In this document: positions 22,527 to 34,800 of the stretch, one piece after another
How positions within the stretch are numbered: position 1 is the first letter of the stretch
Layout of the letters: each line of letters begins with the position of its first letter
Source: Emergomyces orientalis
Lineage: Eukaryota > Ascomycota > Eurotiomycetes > Onygenales > Ajellomycetaceae
Direction of reading: 5' to 3'
Assembly (NCBI GenBank): GCA_002110485.1
Contig: MOWL01000067.1
Location: forward strand, 558,001 to 622,000
DNA length: 64,000 nucleotides
Notes under the pieces: generated by a model
What the model was told of the DNA's origin: nothing
The model's database searches: none
Seen by the model: only the letters and a program-made list of their open reading frames with translations
Translations under genes and position numbers: made by a program

Positions 22527-25500
22527 ATGGCGGACCCATCCCGCCCACGTATGAACACCCGGTTGCAGTCCCGCATTGAGCCCACGGGCTTGGGGATTGG
22601 TGACGACCTTCCACACCGTTCCTCGTCTGCTCGCGGCCGGCTCCCAGGGGCCTTCGAGAGCTTCATTAACGAACCCCTCATTACACCACATCACTCTGAT
22701 ACTGGCCTAAACACGGCTCCAACGACTGTGAGGCCGGCCCGATCCACTCAACGACTCGGCGAGCCTGAAAGGCACTCTGAGAGCATCAATGAAAATGAGA
22801 GTGAAAACACCCCAGCATCTCAGGTCTTTATCTCTCATTCAGACCTCTATTCAGTTTGCCATTTGGAGTATGAAACAGAGTGTGAGAGGTGCAAGGCCCT
22901 GAAGCTGCAGCTTTGTATAGAGAAGCTTCATGCTAGAACAGCAGCCATGCAGACAATCATTCCATTAACAATGCCCGCGGCTCGGCCCGCTCCCACATGG
23001 GATCCCGAGCTCGGAGCTAGGCTGGAATATAACCTCTACGATCCCGATAGCCGCGTTGGCAAGGCCATTGCCCAATTCAAGCAAGATGTGAAGAATATTG
23101 TCAAGCCAAACACACTAACAGGCACATTCAACTACACTGCCTGGAAGACCACGATGAAAACGAGGCTCACAGATGCACAATGTTGAGATATAATAGAAAA
23201 GAAACAGATTGAGAATTCTCTACAGAATTCTGAATGAGCTTTCTTCTGAAAGATAAGAAATTGTTGACTATATACATTTCTTTCAAACTCATTGAGTGCA
23301 GCAATCAGGCCCCAGTTCACAAAAAATGATGAGAACAGAATAGCATACACTCTCTGACATATGATAGTGAAAGAATTTGCTATTTCAAAGACTCAACTGC
23401 ATCATGAAGCTATATTAGAATTCACATCATTGAGTGGCACACAGGTTACTAACCTGCACACATTCTTTGATAAATTCCGAGCTGTTCTTATGAAATTGGA
23501 GATGGAAGACATGACCCTGCCAGATGCATGATTGTTTGATACATTCTACTCTGCCCTTCCCAATATATGGCGGGACTATGTGCAAAAGAAAGTTGAGGAG
23601 GCCCAGACATCTAAATCAACACCTGTCACATTAGATGTACACTCATTGATGAAAGAGATCCGCTCGCGGTTGAATCCTTCTAAAGATAAGAAGACAATGC
23701 AGTCAGCAAGCACAGCAGTGAATGCTGCTCAATCAGACTCACTGAACATGAATTTAAATGTGTCCCGAGGGGCCCGTTCTCGGGGTCAAGAACATGGTGA
23801 CTCCTGTGAGGGCCGCGGAACCGGCATCCCGCCGACCTGCCCTCAATGTGAAAGGGCCCATTACAGCACATGTTGACTAGCTAATCCCGATAGAGCTTCT
23901 GAGGACTGGAGGGCCGCCAATGCCGCGAGGATTAAGAAATTCAAGAAGAAGAGAGAAAAGGGCAAGAATAAGAATAAGAAGATTAATGAGAATCAATTAG
24001 CTATAACAGATGACTCAGAGATCTTTCAAATGACGAATCTCATGGAAATCATTAATATATCTGCATGTTTTGTAGAACCTCGTAAGGACTCTCTCACTAT
24101 ATGGGACAGCGGCGCAGGCTGTTATATAGCCTGCGATAGATCACATTTTTCGGCATTCTACAAGATTGACGGCCCGACCGTTCAGGTGGCCAATAAGGCC
24201 ATCCTCAAGGTCCAGGGTGTCGGCATAGCTTCTATACCGGCCGGGGAGAGGTTGATTGAGTTTAACCATGTGTACTACGTACCCGGACTGTCAGCCAACC
24301 TCATTTCCACTGGGCTCATGGAGCGCCAGGGCTATTCTCGCCGTGATATGCATATCGATGCCGGAAACTACTTTGAATTCTTGTCCCCTGTTTGCAGTGA
24401 TGTGTTTCTATGCCAACCTAGCTCCCAATAATATCTATGTCCTCTCCGATAACCCTCCAACGTTTGAGGGTGTAATGAATGATGTGGAACTCAGTGAAAT
24501 CACATATTTTGCAGTTCTGAAGCTGAAGACTATTTCAACAGAATACAATTCTAATGCTGTCTCTCTCGGCCTGTTCGGCTGGGAGGAGATTGAACATCTA
24601 ATTAACCCAAAGAACCCCGATACTGACTCCTTTGTGGTGTCCCCACCGGCTCGTCTACCTGCTATCGTCCCGAAGCAGCTCTCTATTGATGAGTGGCACC
24701 GCCGGCTAGGCCATATTGGCCAAGATAATATAATAAAGATGGCCAGGGATCCGCGTTTCAGGATCACTATTATCGGCCCGAGAAAGCTCTCCTTCTGTGT
24801 CACATGTGTAAAATCCAAGCAAAAACATGCATTCTACAAGAATGCACCACTGCGCAGAGCCACCCGCAAAGCTCTTAAGATATGAGTGAATATCTTCAGC
24901 AGAGATGACACTCTTGAGACAGGGGAAAACATCTCCTCATATGCAGGCAAGAAGCTTGCAATGGTCATTACTGACAATGCAACAAGAATGAGATGGATAT
25001 TCCTTCTGGAACACAAGAATGAGATGTTAAAATATATGCAGACTTTCAATCAATTCATTAAAAACCTTCTTGAGCATGGCGTAGCAATCATACACTCTGA
25101 CCGCGGAGAGTTGAATTCAAATGCAGCCTCTGCCTACATGCTCAGTGAGGGCATTAAATGGGAGCCAACTTCTCCTCACACCCCTCAACAAGATGGTGTA
25201 TCTGAACGTTCCGTCAGCTTGATCATTGAAAGGGCCTGATCACTATTAATAGATTTCTCAGCCCCCGCGAAGATGTGGGGTGAAGCTGTCATTGCAGCTA
25301 CAGAGCTTCTTAATCTCATGCCAACCTCAACAGTCTTATATGGGGGCGTAGAGAGCGCGGACCCGAAACCAACCACTCTCTATGAGACATGGCTAGAAGC
25401 TCTACCATCGGCACGCGGCATACGCCGCTGGGGCTGTAAGGCATTTCTAAAAATAGTGCCCAAACCTATTAATAAGATGGCTCCCCGCTCTATGAAGCTA

Positions 25501-27633
25501 ATATTTGTGGGCTATGATGGGTTCACGAACTATCAACTGGTTGACCCCTCCAACAGGCGTCTATATATATTCAAAGACATCATATTCCAGGAGGATCTGC
25601 ACCTGGCGGACTCATTGGCACCCCCCGCTCGGGATCCCAAGGCCCTACCAACGGCGGCCCGACAGGCGGCTGCAGCGATTCCTTCAGCTACTCTGAATCT
25701 AAATATAACCTCAATCTCCACCCCTACGGGCACTGAATCTAATCTCTTTATTGAAGATGAAATCCAACCAGATCATCCACTTTTCTTGAAACTGACAAAT
25801 AACTGGTGAATTGATTATGAAATTACAGCAAGAATTTCAATCTTTTTGATACAGAATGCATCTACTTCTTCAGAATCTGAGCTAGAGATAAACACTACAT
25901 TCTCTACAAATCTGATCACTCTTCTGACTGCAGAGAATGTGGCCTCAGTGGAGAAGGTCTCAGTGAGGGACAACTCTGAAGACCTTTCTGAGAATTCTGA
26001 GATCATTGAGCTCCTGATTCTGAAAAACCTCACGCGTGCCAGAGCTTCCCCTGAATGGAAGTACTATTATCATGCATGTGTTAAAGAGGTTAATCGTTTA
26101 AAACAAATAGGTGCATGGCGGCTAGTGGAAAGAACCCCTGACATGTCCGTACTTCGTGGCCAATGGGTGTTCGATAAGAAAATTAATAATATGGGCAAGG
26201 TTACCCGATATAGGGCCCGCTGGGTCGTATGTGGGAACTATCAAGAGAAGGGGGTTAATTACTCCAGAACCTTCGCCCCTGTTGTATTCACTTCTACATT
26301 CTGAGCTCTCATGGCGATCTCGGCATCCCGAGACTGGCATGTTCTTCAAATCGATATGATGACTGCGTTCCTAAACGCTCAGCTGCCGCAAAATGAGCGT
26401 GTATATATGCATCAACCTGCTGGCTTCAAGGAGGGCCGCGGCGACCTAGTCTGTGAGTTAATACAGGGTGTCTACGGGCTCAAGCAGGCCGCTCTTTTGT
26501 GGTATGAAGAACTGTGTAAAATGCTTCTAAGAACAGGCTTTCATGTTAGCTCATATGACGCCGGGTTATTCATTAATGACGCCCGGAAAGTCTATATAAC
26601 AGTATATGTGGACGACGTGCGCCTATATGGCCCGAATGTTGAAGATTTGAACTGGGCCAAGGCCGAAATAGCCAATAATTATGAGATCAAGAATGTAGGG
26701 AACTCTAATCACTACTTGAGCATGAAGATTGAGAGAGGCTCAGATTCTCTCACACTCTCTCAATCTCTATTTGTGAAGAACCTATTAGAAGAGTTCTCTA
26801 TGAAGAACTGTCATTTCACAACTACTCTCATGAAGCAGAACATTGACTTCATGAATGATAATGAGAAATCTATTGTCTACACAGCAGAATTTACTCTACA
26901 CTTCTATCAATCAGGTGTAGGACCTCTGCAGTATTTGGCAGCCAACACATGTCTGAATGTTAGCTTTGCAGCGGGCTTTCTCGGCTGATTTAGCTCGCGT
27001 CCTACATTGAAGAATTGGGTGGCATTTAAGCGTACACTTCGCTATTTACAGGGCTCTGCCGATGACGGAATAACCTACTACAAGAATGCGGACATAGAAC
27101 CCGTAGTGCATGCCGATGCCGATTGGGCGGGCAGGGACCCGGGTTCCCGATCAACCACTGGCTATATCATATATATGGCCGGAGGCCCCATTGCGTGGCG
27201 TAGCTGCAAGCAGACAGGGGTCTCCAAATCATCTACAGAGGCCGAATATATTGCTTCTTCGGAGGCCGCCTATGAGCTTGTTCATCTTCAGGAGCTCTTA
27301 GAGGATGCCGGCTTCGTCCCGTCCCGCAGAAATAACCTCGATGCCGAAGATTGCCCCATTCCCTCAATAGCCAATGGCCTGGCATGCACTATCCATGCCG
27401 ATAATAAGTCTGCCATAGAGCTATCTTCTAGCGAGGCCATTCCACGCCACTTGAAACATATAGAGGTTCGGTTCCATATTCTTCAGAATCTCACACGTAA
27501 GGGAGAGATCTCGGTTCAATACATTCCATTCACTGAGAATGCGGCGGATGGTCTAACCAAGCCACTGGAGCCACTAAAATATATGCATTGGAAGGAGCTT
27601 ATTAAAATGAGGAAGAAAGGGGTTCTAGTTTGA
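22527..27633 (+). pseudogene. copia-A2 gag-pol (multiple TGA stops, one frameshift)
   Basis: The ATG at 22527 gives the gag start missing from copia-A1. Domains follow the A1 order: gag, knuckle near 23850, protease WDSGAG near 24100, integrase 24680-25240, RT with YVDD near 26605, RNase H 27110-27500. Stops include TGA at 23185-23187, 23875, 24883, 25238, 25807, 26302 and 26986. At nearly all of these A1 has TGG or CGA; 26302 is the stop also present in A1. A one-base insertion (extra T near 24403) shifts the frame between protease and integrase. The copy cannot make functional pol. Confidence 0.95.
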
Positions 27634-27754
27634 AGAATATGTTGGGAACTGGTTTTTTAACTGTCTTGTTTTTCCAGTTAATTTTGTACATATACATAGA
27701 AGGAGGGCCTATTTCGTATGCAGCACTATGTAGTGATACTATGGTGAGTGGGGG

Positions 27755-27853
27755 TGTCGGACCTATCCGTCCGGCTTAGTAATTCTCTCTCCACCATATA
27801 TAACTCCGTAGCTAGCATACCCCTTTAATCAATGAAGCATCGTACCTCCCACA
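27755..27853 (+). repeat. 3' LTR of copia-A2
   Basis: 99 bp, preceded by the polypurine tract GGTGAGTGGGGG. It differs from the 5' LTR by only a few bases, mostly C/T transitions. Confidence 0.95.
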
Positions 27854-27858
27854 CAAAG

Positions 27859-27967
27859 AGTGTGTAGAAAAGTGCTCTAAGCACAGATTGCAAGTGAGGG
27901 CTAGCCACTAGCGCGGGAGCCGGCTAGCCCGAGTCCACATAATTATATAGGGGTTCAACCTCTGACA
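27859..27967 (-). repeat. copia-B 3' LTR, proximal piece
   Basis: Second half of the LTR begun at 22093, ending GTTCAACCTCTGACA. Immediately to the right is a C-run (27970-27976) that reads as a polypurine tract on the minus strand, which fixes the element orientation as minus. Confidence 0.9.
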
Positions 27968-28099
27968 TTCCCCCCCTTCTCCTCTTCCATGGTCCTTCAC
28001 AGATAGTCATTGAGAGCCTGAGTCTTCTTCATTAGAGATGTCTTTATTCAGGTGAAAGCAGTTCAGCTCACTCATTTAATCAGATAATGCTTCTGATAA
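27968..28099 (-). mobile_element. 3' end of copia-B internal region (remnant)
   Basis: Polypurine tract and about 120 bp of AT-rich 3' internal sequence of the element whose LTR is 22093/27967. It is broken at 28099 by gypsy-B; 38828-38857 may be its continuation on the other side. Confidence 0.6.
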
Positions 28100-28447
28100 T
28101 GAAGTGGAATAAGGGGTTGTGCGCTTTTGGCGGCACGTGGGCAGGAGCAGCGGGATCGTAAGGAGGTTGGTAAGTTCGCTGTGTATACAATATTCTATTC
28201 AACGAGCTATCCAAATAGCAATACAAAAGAACATGTAGGAGATTCAAATATAGAAGAAGAACAAGCAATCAATCACATATCAAATCACACAATCAAAAAG
28301 AAGCAATCTCACTGCTCTGTGTACAATCAATCTTCGCCGAATCCACACGTGTGTCAAAGGATAATGGGAATATGAGGCAGCCATGCTAAACAAATATATG
28401 AGATGATCTTGGCAAAAAGTAATACCATGCTGAGATTCCCCACCACA
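28100..28447 (-). repeat. 3' LTR of gypsy-B
   Basis: 348 bp, TGAAGTGGAATAAGG to CCCCACCACA on the plus strand. Nearly identical copies are 38481-38827 and 63236-63583. Differences among the three are largely C/T and G/A at CpG, CpC and CpA. Confidence 0.95.
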
Positions 28448-28772
28448 CATCTCCCCTCTCTATAGCTTGCTGACCTGGCAAGTAAGAATGCGATCTGAAT
28501 GAATGAAAACAAGAAATTGCAGAAAAGAATCAATCAAGAATCAAGAAAATGAAAGACAATCAATAAAAGAATATAGAAAAGAGAAAGAAAAAGTGAACAG
28601 CAGAGAAAAAAAAGACAAGCAAGAACAAGAGAAAACAGAGAAACAAGTAAGCAGAATATGATCAACACAGTGACAGTGACAAGATGTGGCAAATGTGGCA
28701 ACAGCATGATCATGATTGGTCAATCTTTTGACAGCCTGGGGCCGGGAAAACATGATTGGCTGATGACTGTGG
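28448..28772. other. 3' untranslated region of gypsy-B
   Basis: From the third-ORF stop to the 3' LTR. It is AT-rich with many GAAA-type runs on the plus strand, and the polypurine tract is at its left end (28448-28462). No gene seen. Confidence 0.7.
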
Positions 28773-31403
28773 CTATTCGGCGGGCGCATTCTCGCAGCCA
28801 TGCGCTGGAATCTGCATAGCCTCGCCCTCGGCGACAGCGCGATCTCCCTCAATTGAGGCAAGGGGGATGTTCCTCTTCAGACAATAGAAACAGCTACATT
28901 CTTTAAATAATTCCTTCTCTGTAGTCATCATGATCTCAAAACACCAGATCCCTTCAGTGACTGCTCTCTTGCGCCACTCCTCAATGTATTCTTGCGATGA
29001 ACTGCCCTTGCCGTTGAAGAGAATATCTTGCTCGTGCCTGACCATAGAGTCATCCCACTTCCGTCGACCCACCAGAGCATCCGAAATCGCTCCAAGACCC
29101 GTGACCGGAACAGCAGCAGGGTACCGATATGGAATACTTCCATATAATACCGAAAGGCCAGAGGGTGTTGACAGCCTGGCAACCAAATTGCGATGTGCTC
29201 AGGAGAGCTGCTCCCATGATCCGCTTTCAGGAACTTCAAGAGAGTGCCCGTCATCCTGAATTCCAACATACCACGGCAGCATTGTCTTGCGTTCCTTAGT
29301 AGCAGGCCCGGTGCTTCCATGAGGAAGATGCGGCATGGTTATTTGAGCATTGCCTTGCTTGCATGGAACAGTTGTCCACTGTGTTCTGAAGTTGTTGAGA
29401 TCCTTGTTGATGAGCATCTCAGATGTCACCTCTTGAACAATTCCATCATTCAGGAGATTGCAAGCATGCAGGCATCTGTTTCATTCTTGAATATTTTGAT
29501 GCATTTCTGGGACTATGGTGGTGCAATTCCTCCCATCTTTGTCACTGAAAGAGACTGATCTCTGAATCATATTCACTCCATGATTTTCCTCCGCCAGGCG
29601 TTTAATATTGACATCAATATGGCGGAAGTAAGTGCTATCCCCAGACAAGGCGTATTTTGCATAATAGGGATAGGAAATCAGGTGCGTGCGATGATCAGGG
29701 CGGAGAGCAACATACCACACATAATACAGTGAATCTTGATGAACAATCTGTTGAACAATTCTGTGCAATATTGTTCAGAGTCATCTTCAGGTCTTCTTAT
29801 CTTTTCACTGATGAAACCTGTACATGCTCCATTCAACTGTGGCAACCTTTGCCAGGGTGTTGTAATTATTGTTGACCCCTGCCGCCTTCATCGCGTTCAT
29901 CCATCTAAATATTGACAGGATGATGGAACCATCCTTCTTCCATTGCTGAAAAGCTGCACTGGAATTGAAATCAAGAAAAGCAAGTCAGGCCAGTGTTTGT
30001 TCCCAATTTGATGATGTAACTGGCGGTAGGTGATTATGGCACATTCAATATACCTGTAGCATATCTTCAGGGCGAGGAGGTCGGCGATCAAGGCAGAAGA
30101 AATGATATGTGTCATCAGCAGCTTGCATCTGCTCAAGATTCTGGTGATTATTCATCACAAGCCTGATTCTCTTTATCAGCCCCGCATGGTCAAGATCGCG
30201 TGTAAGAAGTCCAATCTTGCTGCTGAGATTTACTGAATGCAGATAGCATATAGTCAAGCCTTGTCATGGAAGTCTGGCTATTTTGTTCAGAAGATGCATC
30301 AGCTGACATTCTTCTATCTTCTTTGCATCTCTAAGCTGCGCTTTCACATCCACAGGGACATAGGGAGAACACCGGCATCCTCTGTTCACTGTTGTATGCT
30401 GCTTGTCAGTTGCCTCTACCAAAGCAGGGCTATCTTGATCAACCCCCATATTCTCAAATTCCGCAACTTGGTCAGGGCTGAGAAGTTCAGCAAGATGGAT
30501 GTCTGACAAGACTGCAGACAGGCTGCTGACGTCCGAAAGCAAGGATTGGCCGGAGACACAGCGAGAAGTACGCACAGGAGGACTATGTATAGAACCTTGA
30601 GAAGATTCAAGCGAGGGTGCACTGAAGCGTATCACATTCAACACATGGGGAGAAGGTAGAGGAGACTGGCCAGTCATATGTTGATCGGGAGGGGATAGGA
30701 CATGTTCTTGAGGCTGGGGTGAAGCAACTGTCATAGAATCTTCAGTGAGAATTCCGCCAGGATCAAAGATAAGATCTGCAGCTTGAAGATTTCCTTGTGT
30801 GATCTCTTGGTCAATAAAATTGAAATCAGCCGCTGCTTTGATATCTGTCAATATGATTGTCTTATATCACTTAACTCCTCGTCAAGGTGGCTGAGTGATG
30901 CGAGCTCACATTGCTTGATTGATCCGGCCGATTGCAGAAGCATATTCGTGATGTAGGGCCAGGGTTTGACAGGCGCGTTGCATCCGCTCTGAAGTCATGA
31001 TATGCCAGAACGAATCCATGCGAACTTTTCCCCACATCCTGGTGCATGTAGTATATGCTATGGCGCAGCGATCGCGCTGTTCAGCTACCTGAGCAGCAAC
31101 TCGTTGAAGCTCCGCCGTCTGGTTATCAAATGCTTGCTGGGCCACCACCTGGCGCCAGGATCCATCATTTCTCATTCACTCATAGAATGCGGCAACCTCA
31201 TCTTGAGCCGCCTCATGGCGCCCCATGAGTAGATTACCGATCTCACATTGTGCTTGGTAGCGAACCTGCGGATTCTGACCCAGAGAATTGACATAAGCTT
31301 GCAGCTCCATCGCCATATGAAAAACATGGTTATCATATGTCACAAGAGTGAGCTGACTTGCTGGTCTCGGTACCAGAGTGTGTTGGCTAGAGGGGTTCGA
31401 CAT
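28773..31403 (-). pseudogene. gypsy-B ORF3: putative Fe(II)/2-oxoglutarate dioxygenase-like protein, 13 in-frame TGA
   Basis: One minus-strand frame runs from ATG 31403 (MSNPSSQHTLV) to TAG at 28775-28773, 877 codons. It holds about 13 TGA and no internal TAA or TAG. The first 200 residues are helical and Gln-rich, the middle (near 350-420) is Ser/Pro-rich. The C-terminal 350 residues contain YFRHIDVN (His near 595, Asp near 597), then PHGSTGPATKER (His near 695, Arg near 705), then TMLPWYVG. HxD, a His about 100 residues on and Arg ten residues later is the metal and 2-oxoglutarate signature of double-stranded beta-helix dioxygenases. TET/JBP-type members of this superfamily travel with some fungal DNA transposons, but membership here is inferred. 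A fragment of the same ORF starts at 63887. The position after pol is that of env in retroviruses, but nothing env-like is seen. Confidence 0.75.
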
Positions 31404-31802
31404 CTTTGTAATGAAATAAGAAAATATAGAGAAAAATCAATGAATTAAAAATAGAAAAAGAAACTTGAATGTCAATTTGAAAAAGAAAAATGATTATCTG
31501 AGCAGAGCAGGTCAATAATATAATACTTTCTCAAGATGAATTTTGAAAGATAATGTGAAAAGCAGTCAACATGCAGCAAGAGTGACAGCAGTTCATAAAA
31601 TTCACTGCCAGCTTCAATCTGATTCAGAGAATTGAATATCAAAGAGAAAGTAAATAAAACAAAGAAAAGACAATATCAAGAGATTAAAATTAGAAGAAAC
31701 TGATATGATGCATGAAAAATATGCAAGAAAGAAACAGAATCATGAAAAATAGAGACTAAGAAAACAGCAACTTGAATGAAGAAAACAACAACAAGAAAAT
31801 CA
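31404..31802. other. Spacer between gag-pol and ORF3 of gypsy-B
   Basis: About 400 bp of AT-rich sequence, plus-strand rich in GAAA and CAACAA runs, with stops in all frames. Homologous sequence is kept in the second copy at about 63145-63886 (with a solo LTR nested in it). It may carry a promoter or splice signal for ORF3; none could be identified by eye. Confidence 0.55.
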
Positions 31803-34800
31803 TTATACAAAGAAAAACAGCAGTCAGATAATGACTGCAAACTTCTTATCATGAAAGATTCATGACTGCAAGTCATTCTGACTCTCTCTCAAAGAATTCT
31901 TCTTATCAGTATCTTGCATATTCATCTCTTTCTCTGCAATATCATTTGCTTCATTGATATTATTCTCTGCAACCGGCATTTGATTGTCTCAGAGATAGAA
32001 CCTTTTTAACCTATTACCTGCAGTAGTATTTTGAAACAGCAAATCATTCAGCTCTTTCAGATGATAGGTCTCTTTCTCATGGTTTGCTTCTCAGATTCGA
32101 TACGGGCCCAGCCATCAGAAGTTGAGCTTGGCAGAATAGAATGTTTCTAGCTTGATATCATGCAAAAGCATCAAATCATTTATCTGCAATGATTCTCAGA
32201 CTAATTGCTTAGTTTCATTAAATAGATCTCAGTTCTTCTCTCTTGCATGGTGCAGATGATGAGCGGCCTCCTCCAGATCTTCATCTCTCTTTTCCAATTG
32301 TCGAATACGCATATATATCAAATCAGCACGGGATTGCACTGTCTGCCAGGGAAGTGTTTGCCAAGTTGGAACGTCAAGCTCTATTGGAAGGATAGCATCG
32401 TAGCCATATTGCAGGCGGAACGGGGTTTCACCAGTAGATTGCCGAATGGTGACGCGATCTGCCCATAGCGCAGAATGGAAATGATTAACCCAGCTTCTTC
32501 CATCTGCAGCTAGCTTTGAAAGCGCATCGGATATCGGGCGGTGACTGTGTTCGACCATGCCATTAGCCTTCGCATTGTATGGTGAGATGGTTATTTGATT
32601 AACACAATATTTGACAGTGAGAATCTTAGTTCATTTTTGATTCTCCAGCCTGCCATCACACACTAATTCCTGAAAGCAGCTGTGTCAGCAAATGATATTC
32701 TCATAGATGAATTGCGCCACATTCTCAGCTGTTCCACGAGCGAGAGGGCGGCCTTCCACCCAGTCAGTGAGATCATTCTGAGCAATAACAGCACATCACT
32801 TGCCTCAGTTCTTCAGAAACTTGACAACATTGATACACCACTTGTCCCATAGATAATTGCAGCTTGTTGAATATAGTGGTTCTTCCAAGCGAGCGCCATC
32901 TCTCAGCTGGCACACTGTGCAGCTTTTGCAATAATTCTTGACAGCTTTCCAGATACCTTCCCACCAATATCACTGCGTGATCTTGTGGTTTGTGGCCTCG
33001 CGGCTCTTATGACCAGATTCATCATGCATCTGAGCAATGATATTCTTTTGCTCAGATGAGTTATCAACCACGCGTCTCAGAGGAATTCCCTTGCCTGATC
33101 GTCGGAATAGATGTTGACCTTGGATGATATATCGAAGTGCATGCTTGCGCCATTTAGAAAAGATGGAACGTGGTATATCATCCAGCTGCTTCATGATGGT
33201 GAGAAACCTTGCAATTGATTCACTGTGATCAGAATAATCAGGCAAAAGAACACACACATCTGATGACTCAGAAGCATCCACGCCGCTGACATCGAAATCA
33301 GGAACTGTCAAAGATGCAACACTAATATAGTTGAGTTCTGCATCTATGAAATCATTGATATCTTGATCCTCAGGAACCTCACCCTCAGCAGGAGGTCGAC
33401 GAGATAGCTCATCTGCAGCAGTATGCTTCTGACCAGGCACATGTCGAACTTCGAAATCAAACATCCAAATCCAGGCAAGCCAGCCAGTAATGAGAGCACC
33501 AGGCAGGTCAGTGGCAGATTGATTGAGCTGTGCCACTAGAGTCTTCGCGTCGGTTTCCAGAATAAAGTGAACACCATACAGGTAATAACAGCATTTCTTT
33601 AGCATCTTGAGCACAGCGCGGCATTCTCGCTTTCCTGCATCATATTTTGCTTTGGTGGGGCTCCAGATTCCGCTCTCATATCAGCAAGGGTGTAGCTTTC
33701 CATTCAATTTATCCCGTTGGCTGAGCGTTCCACCCCATTCTTCAAGACAGGCATCCGTGGCCATCACGATATCACCGGCATCTTCAGAATAATCAATGCA
33801 GCAAAGTGCAGGGGCAGTTGTCAGGGCATTCTTCAAAATTGCCATTGCATTCACTTGTTCAAGACCTCAGGTAAAAGGAATGTTCTTCTTGAATAGAATA
33901 TAGATAGGTATAGAAATGATAGCGAAATTCGGAATCCATATTCTATAGTAAACACAAACACCTAAGAAAGCTCGGGCACCTGTGACATCTGTCGGATCCG
34001 GCCACTCAACGATTTTGACGATTTTCGCAGCTTCGGGGCGCCTGCTGTCAGCATCCACAACATATCTGACTAGAACCATACTGGAGCAGGCGAATTCTGA
34101 CTTTCCAACCTGGATACACGTGTCCGCGAGTTCTATGCTGATGAGGGTGGCATCTAAGTTTTGCAGATGCTTCAGAACAAATTTCTGAATATCTGGTATC
34201 ACTTCTTCATCATTGTAACGCGTCCGCGGGCCTTTCACACCAATATCATCCATAAAATTGTCTGCTTGATGCGGTATGTTCAATCAAAGAATGCGTGCCA
34301 TGATTCAGCAGAACTGTGCAATAGAATTTGTCACACCTTGTGGCAGTGCTGTCTGACAAAGCAATCTGATTGAGGTAAGAAAAGCTGTCATATCTCAGCT
34401 GTCTTCATGTAAAGAAACTTGATCATATTCAGAAAAGAAATTCATCATGCTCATTATCTTCATTCCCGCGAAATCCTCAGCAAACGCGTCCGCACTAGAT
34501 GGAATATATGTATTGTGAATAGTGACAGCATTCATGTCCATGCATGCATTGACAATGTGATATTTCCCAGCTTCTTTCTTCTTGACAAGGAATCACTTAT
34601 TTCAATACAGATCATGACAATATTTATAAACTTCAGAATCAACGCGTTCGCGAAGCATATTGATGATTGTAGAGATGAGCTTTCAAGAAATAGAAAATTC
34701 TGTCACTTGTCATACTTTATACAGAGCAACATGAATCTTGACAGATGAAGAGACTTCTTTTGCAAGTGTTCTGCAATTCTTAAAACTTCATGTGAGAACT

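Larger units (their letters stand above)
22195..27853 (+). mobile_element. copia-A copy 2, full length, patchily mutated
   Basis: 5659 bp with LTRs at 22195-22293 and 27755-27853 and a perfect 5-bp duplication CAAAG (22190-22194, 27854-27858). It is colinear with copia-A1. Some stretches are close to identical to A1 (26040-26660, 27000-27640), others are dense with C-to-T/G-to-A changes (23160-23520, 25800-26000, 26670-26990). Confidence 0.97.

Noticed and set aside
28541..28861. Minus-strand ORF rich in Ser and Phe near the gypsy-B 3' end
   Set aside because: It overlaps the end of ORF3 in another frame and the low-complexity 3' UTR; no family features.
28773..31403. ORF3 as a retroviral env-like gene
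   Set aside because: It has the env position, but no signal peptide, no transmembrane segment and no glycoprotein features were seen; the dioxygenase-like motifs fit better.
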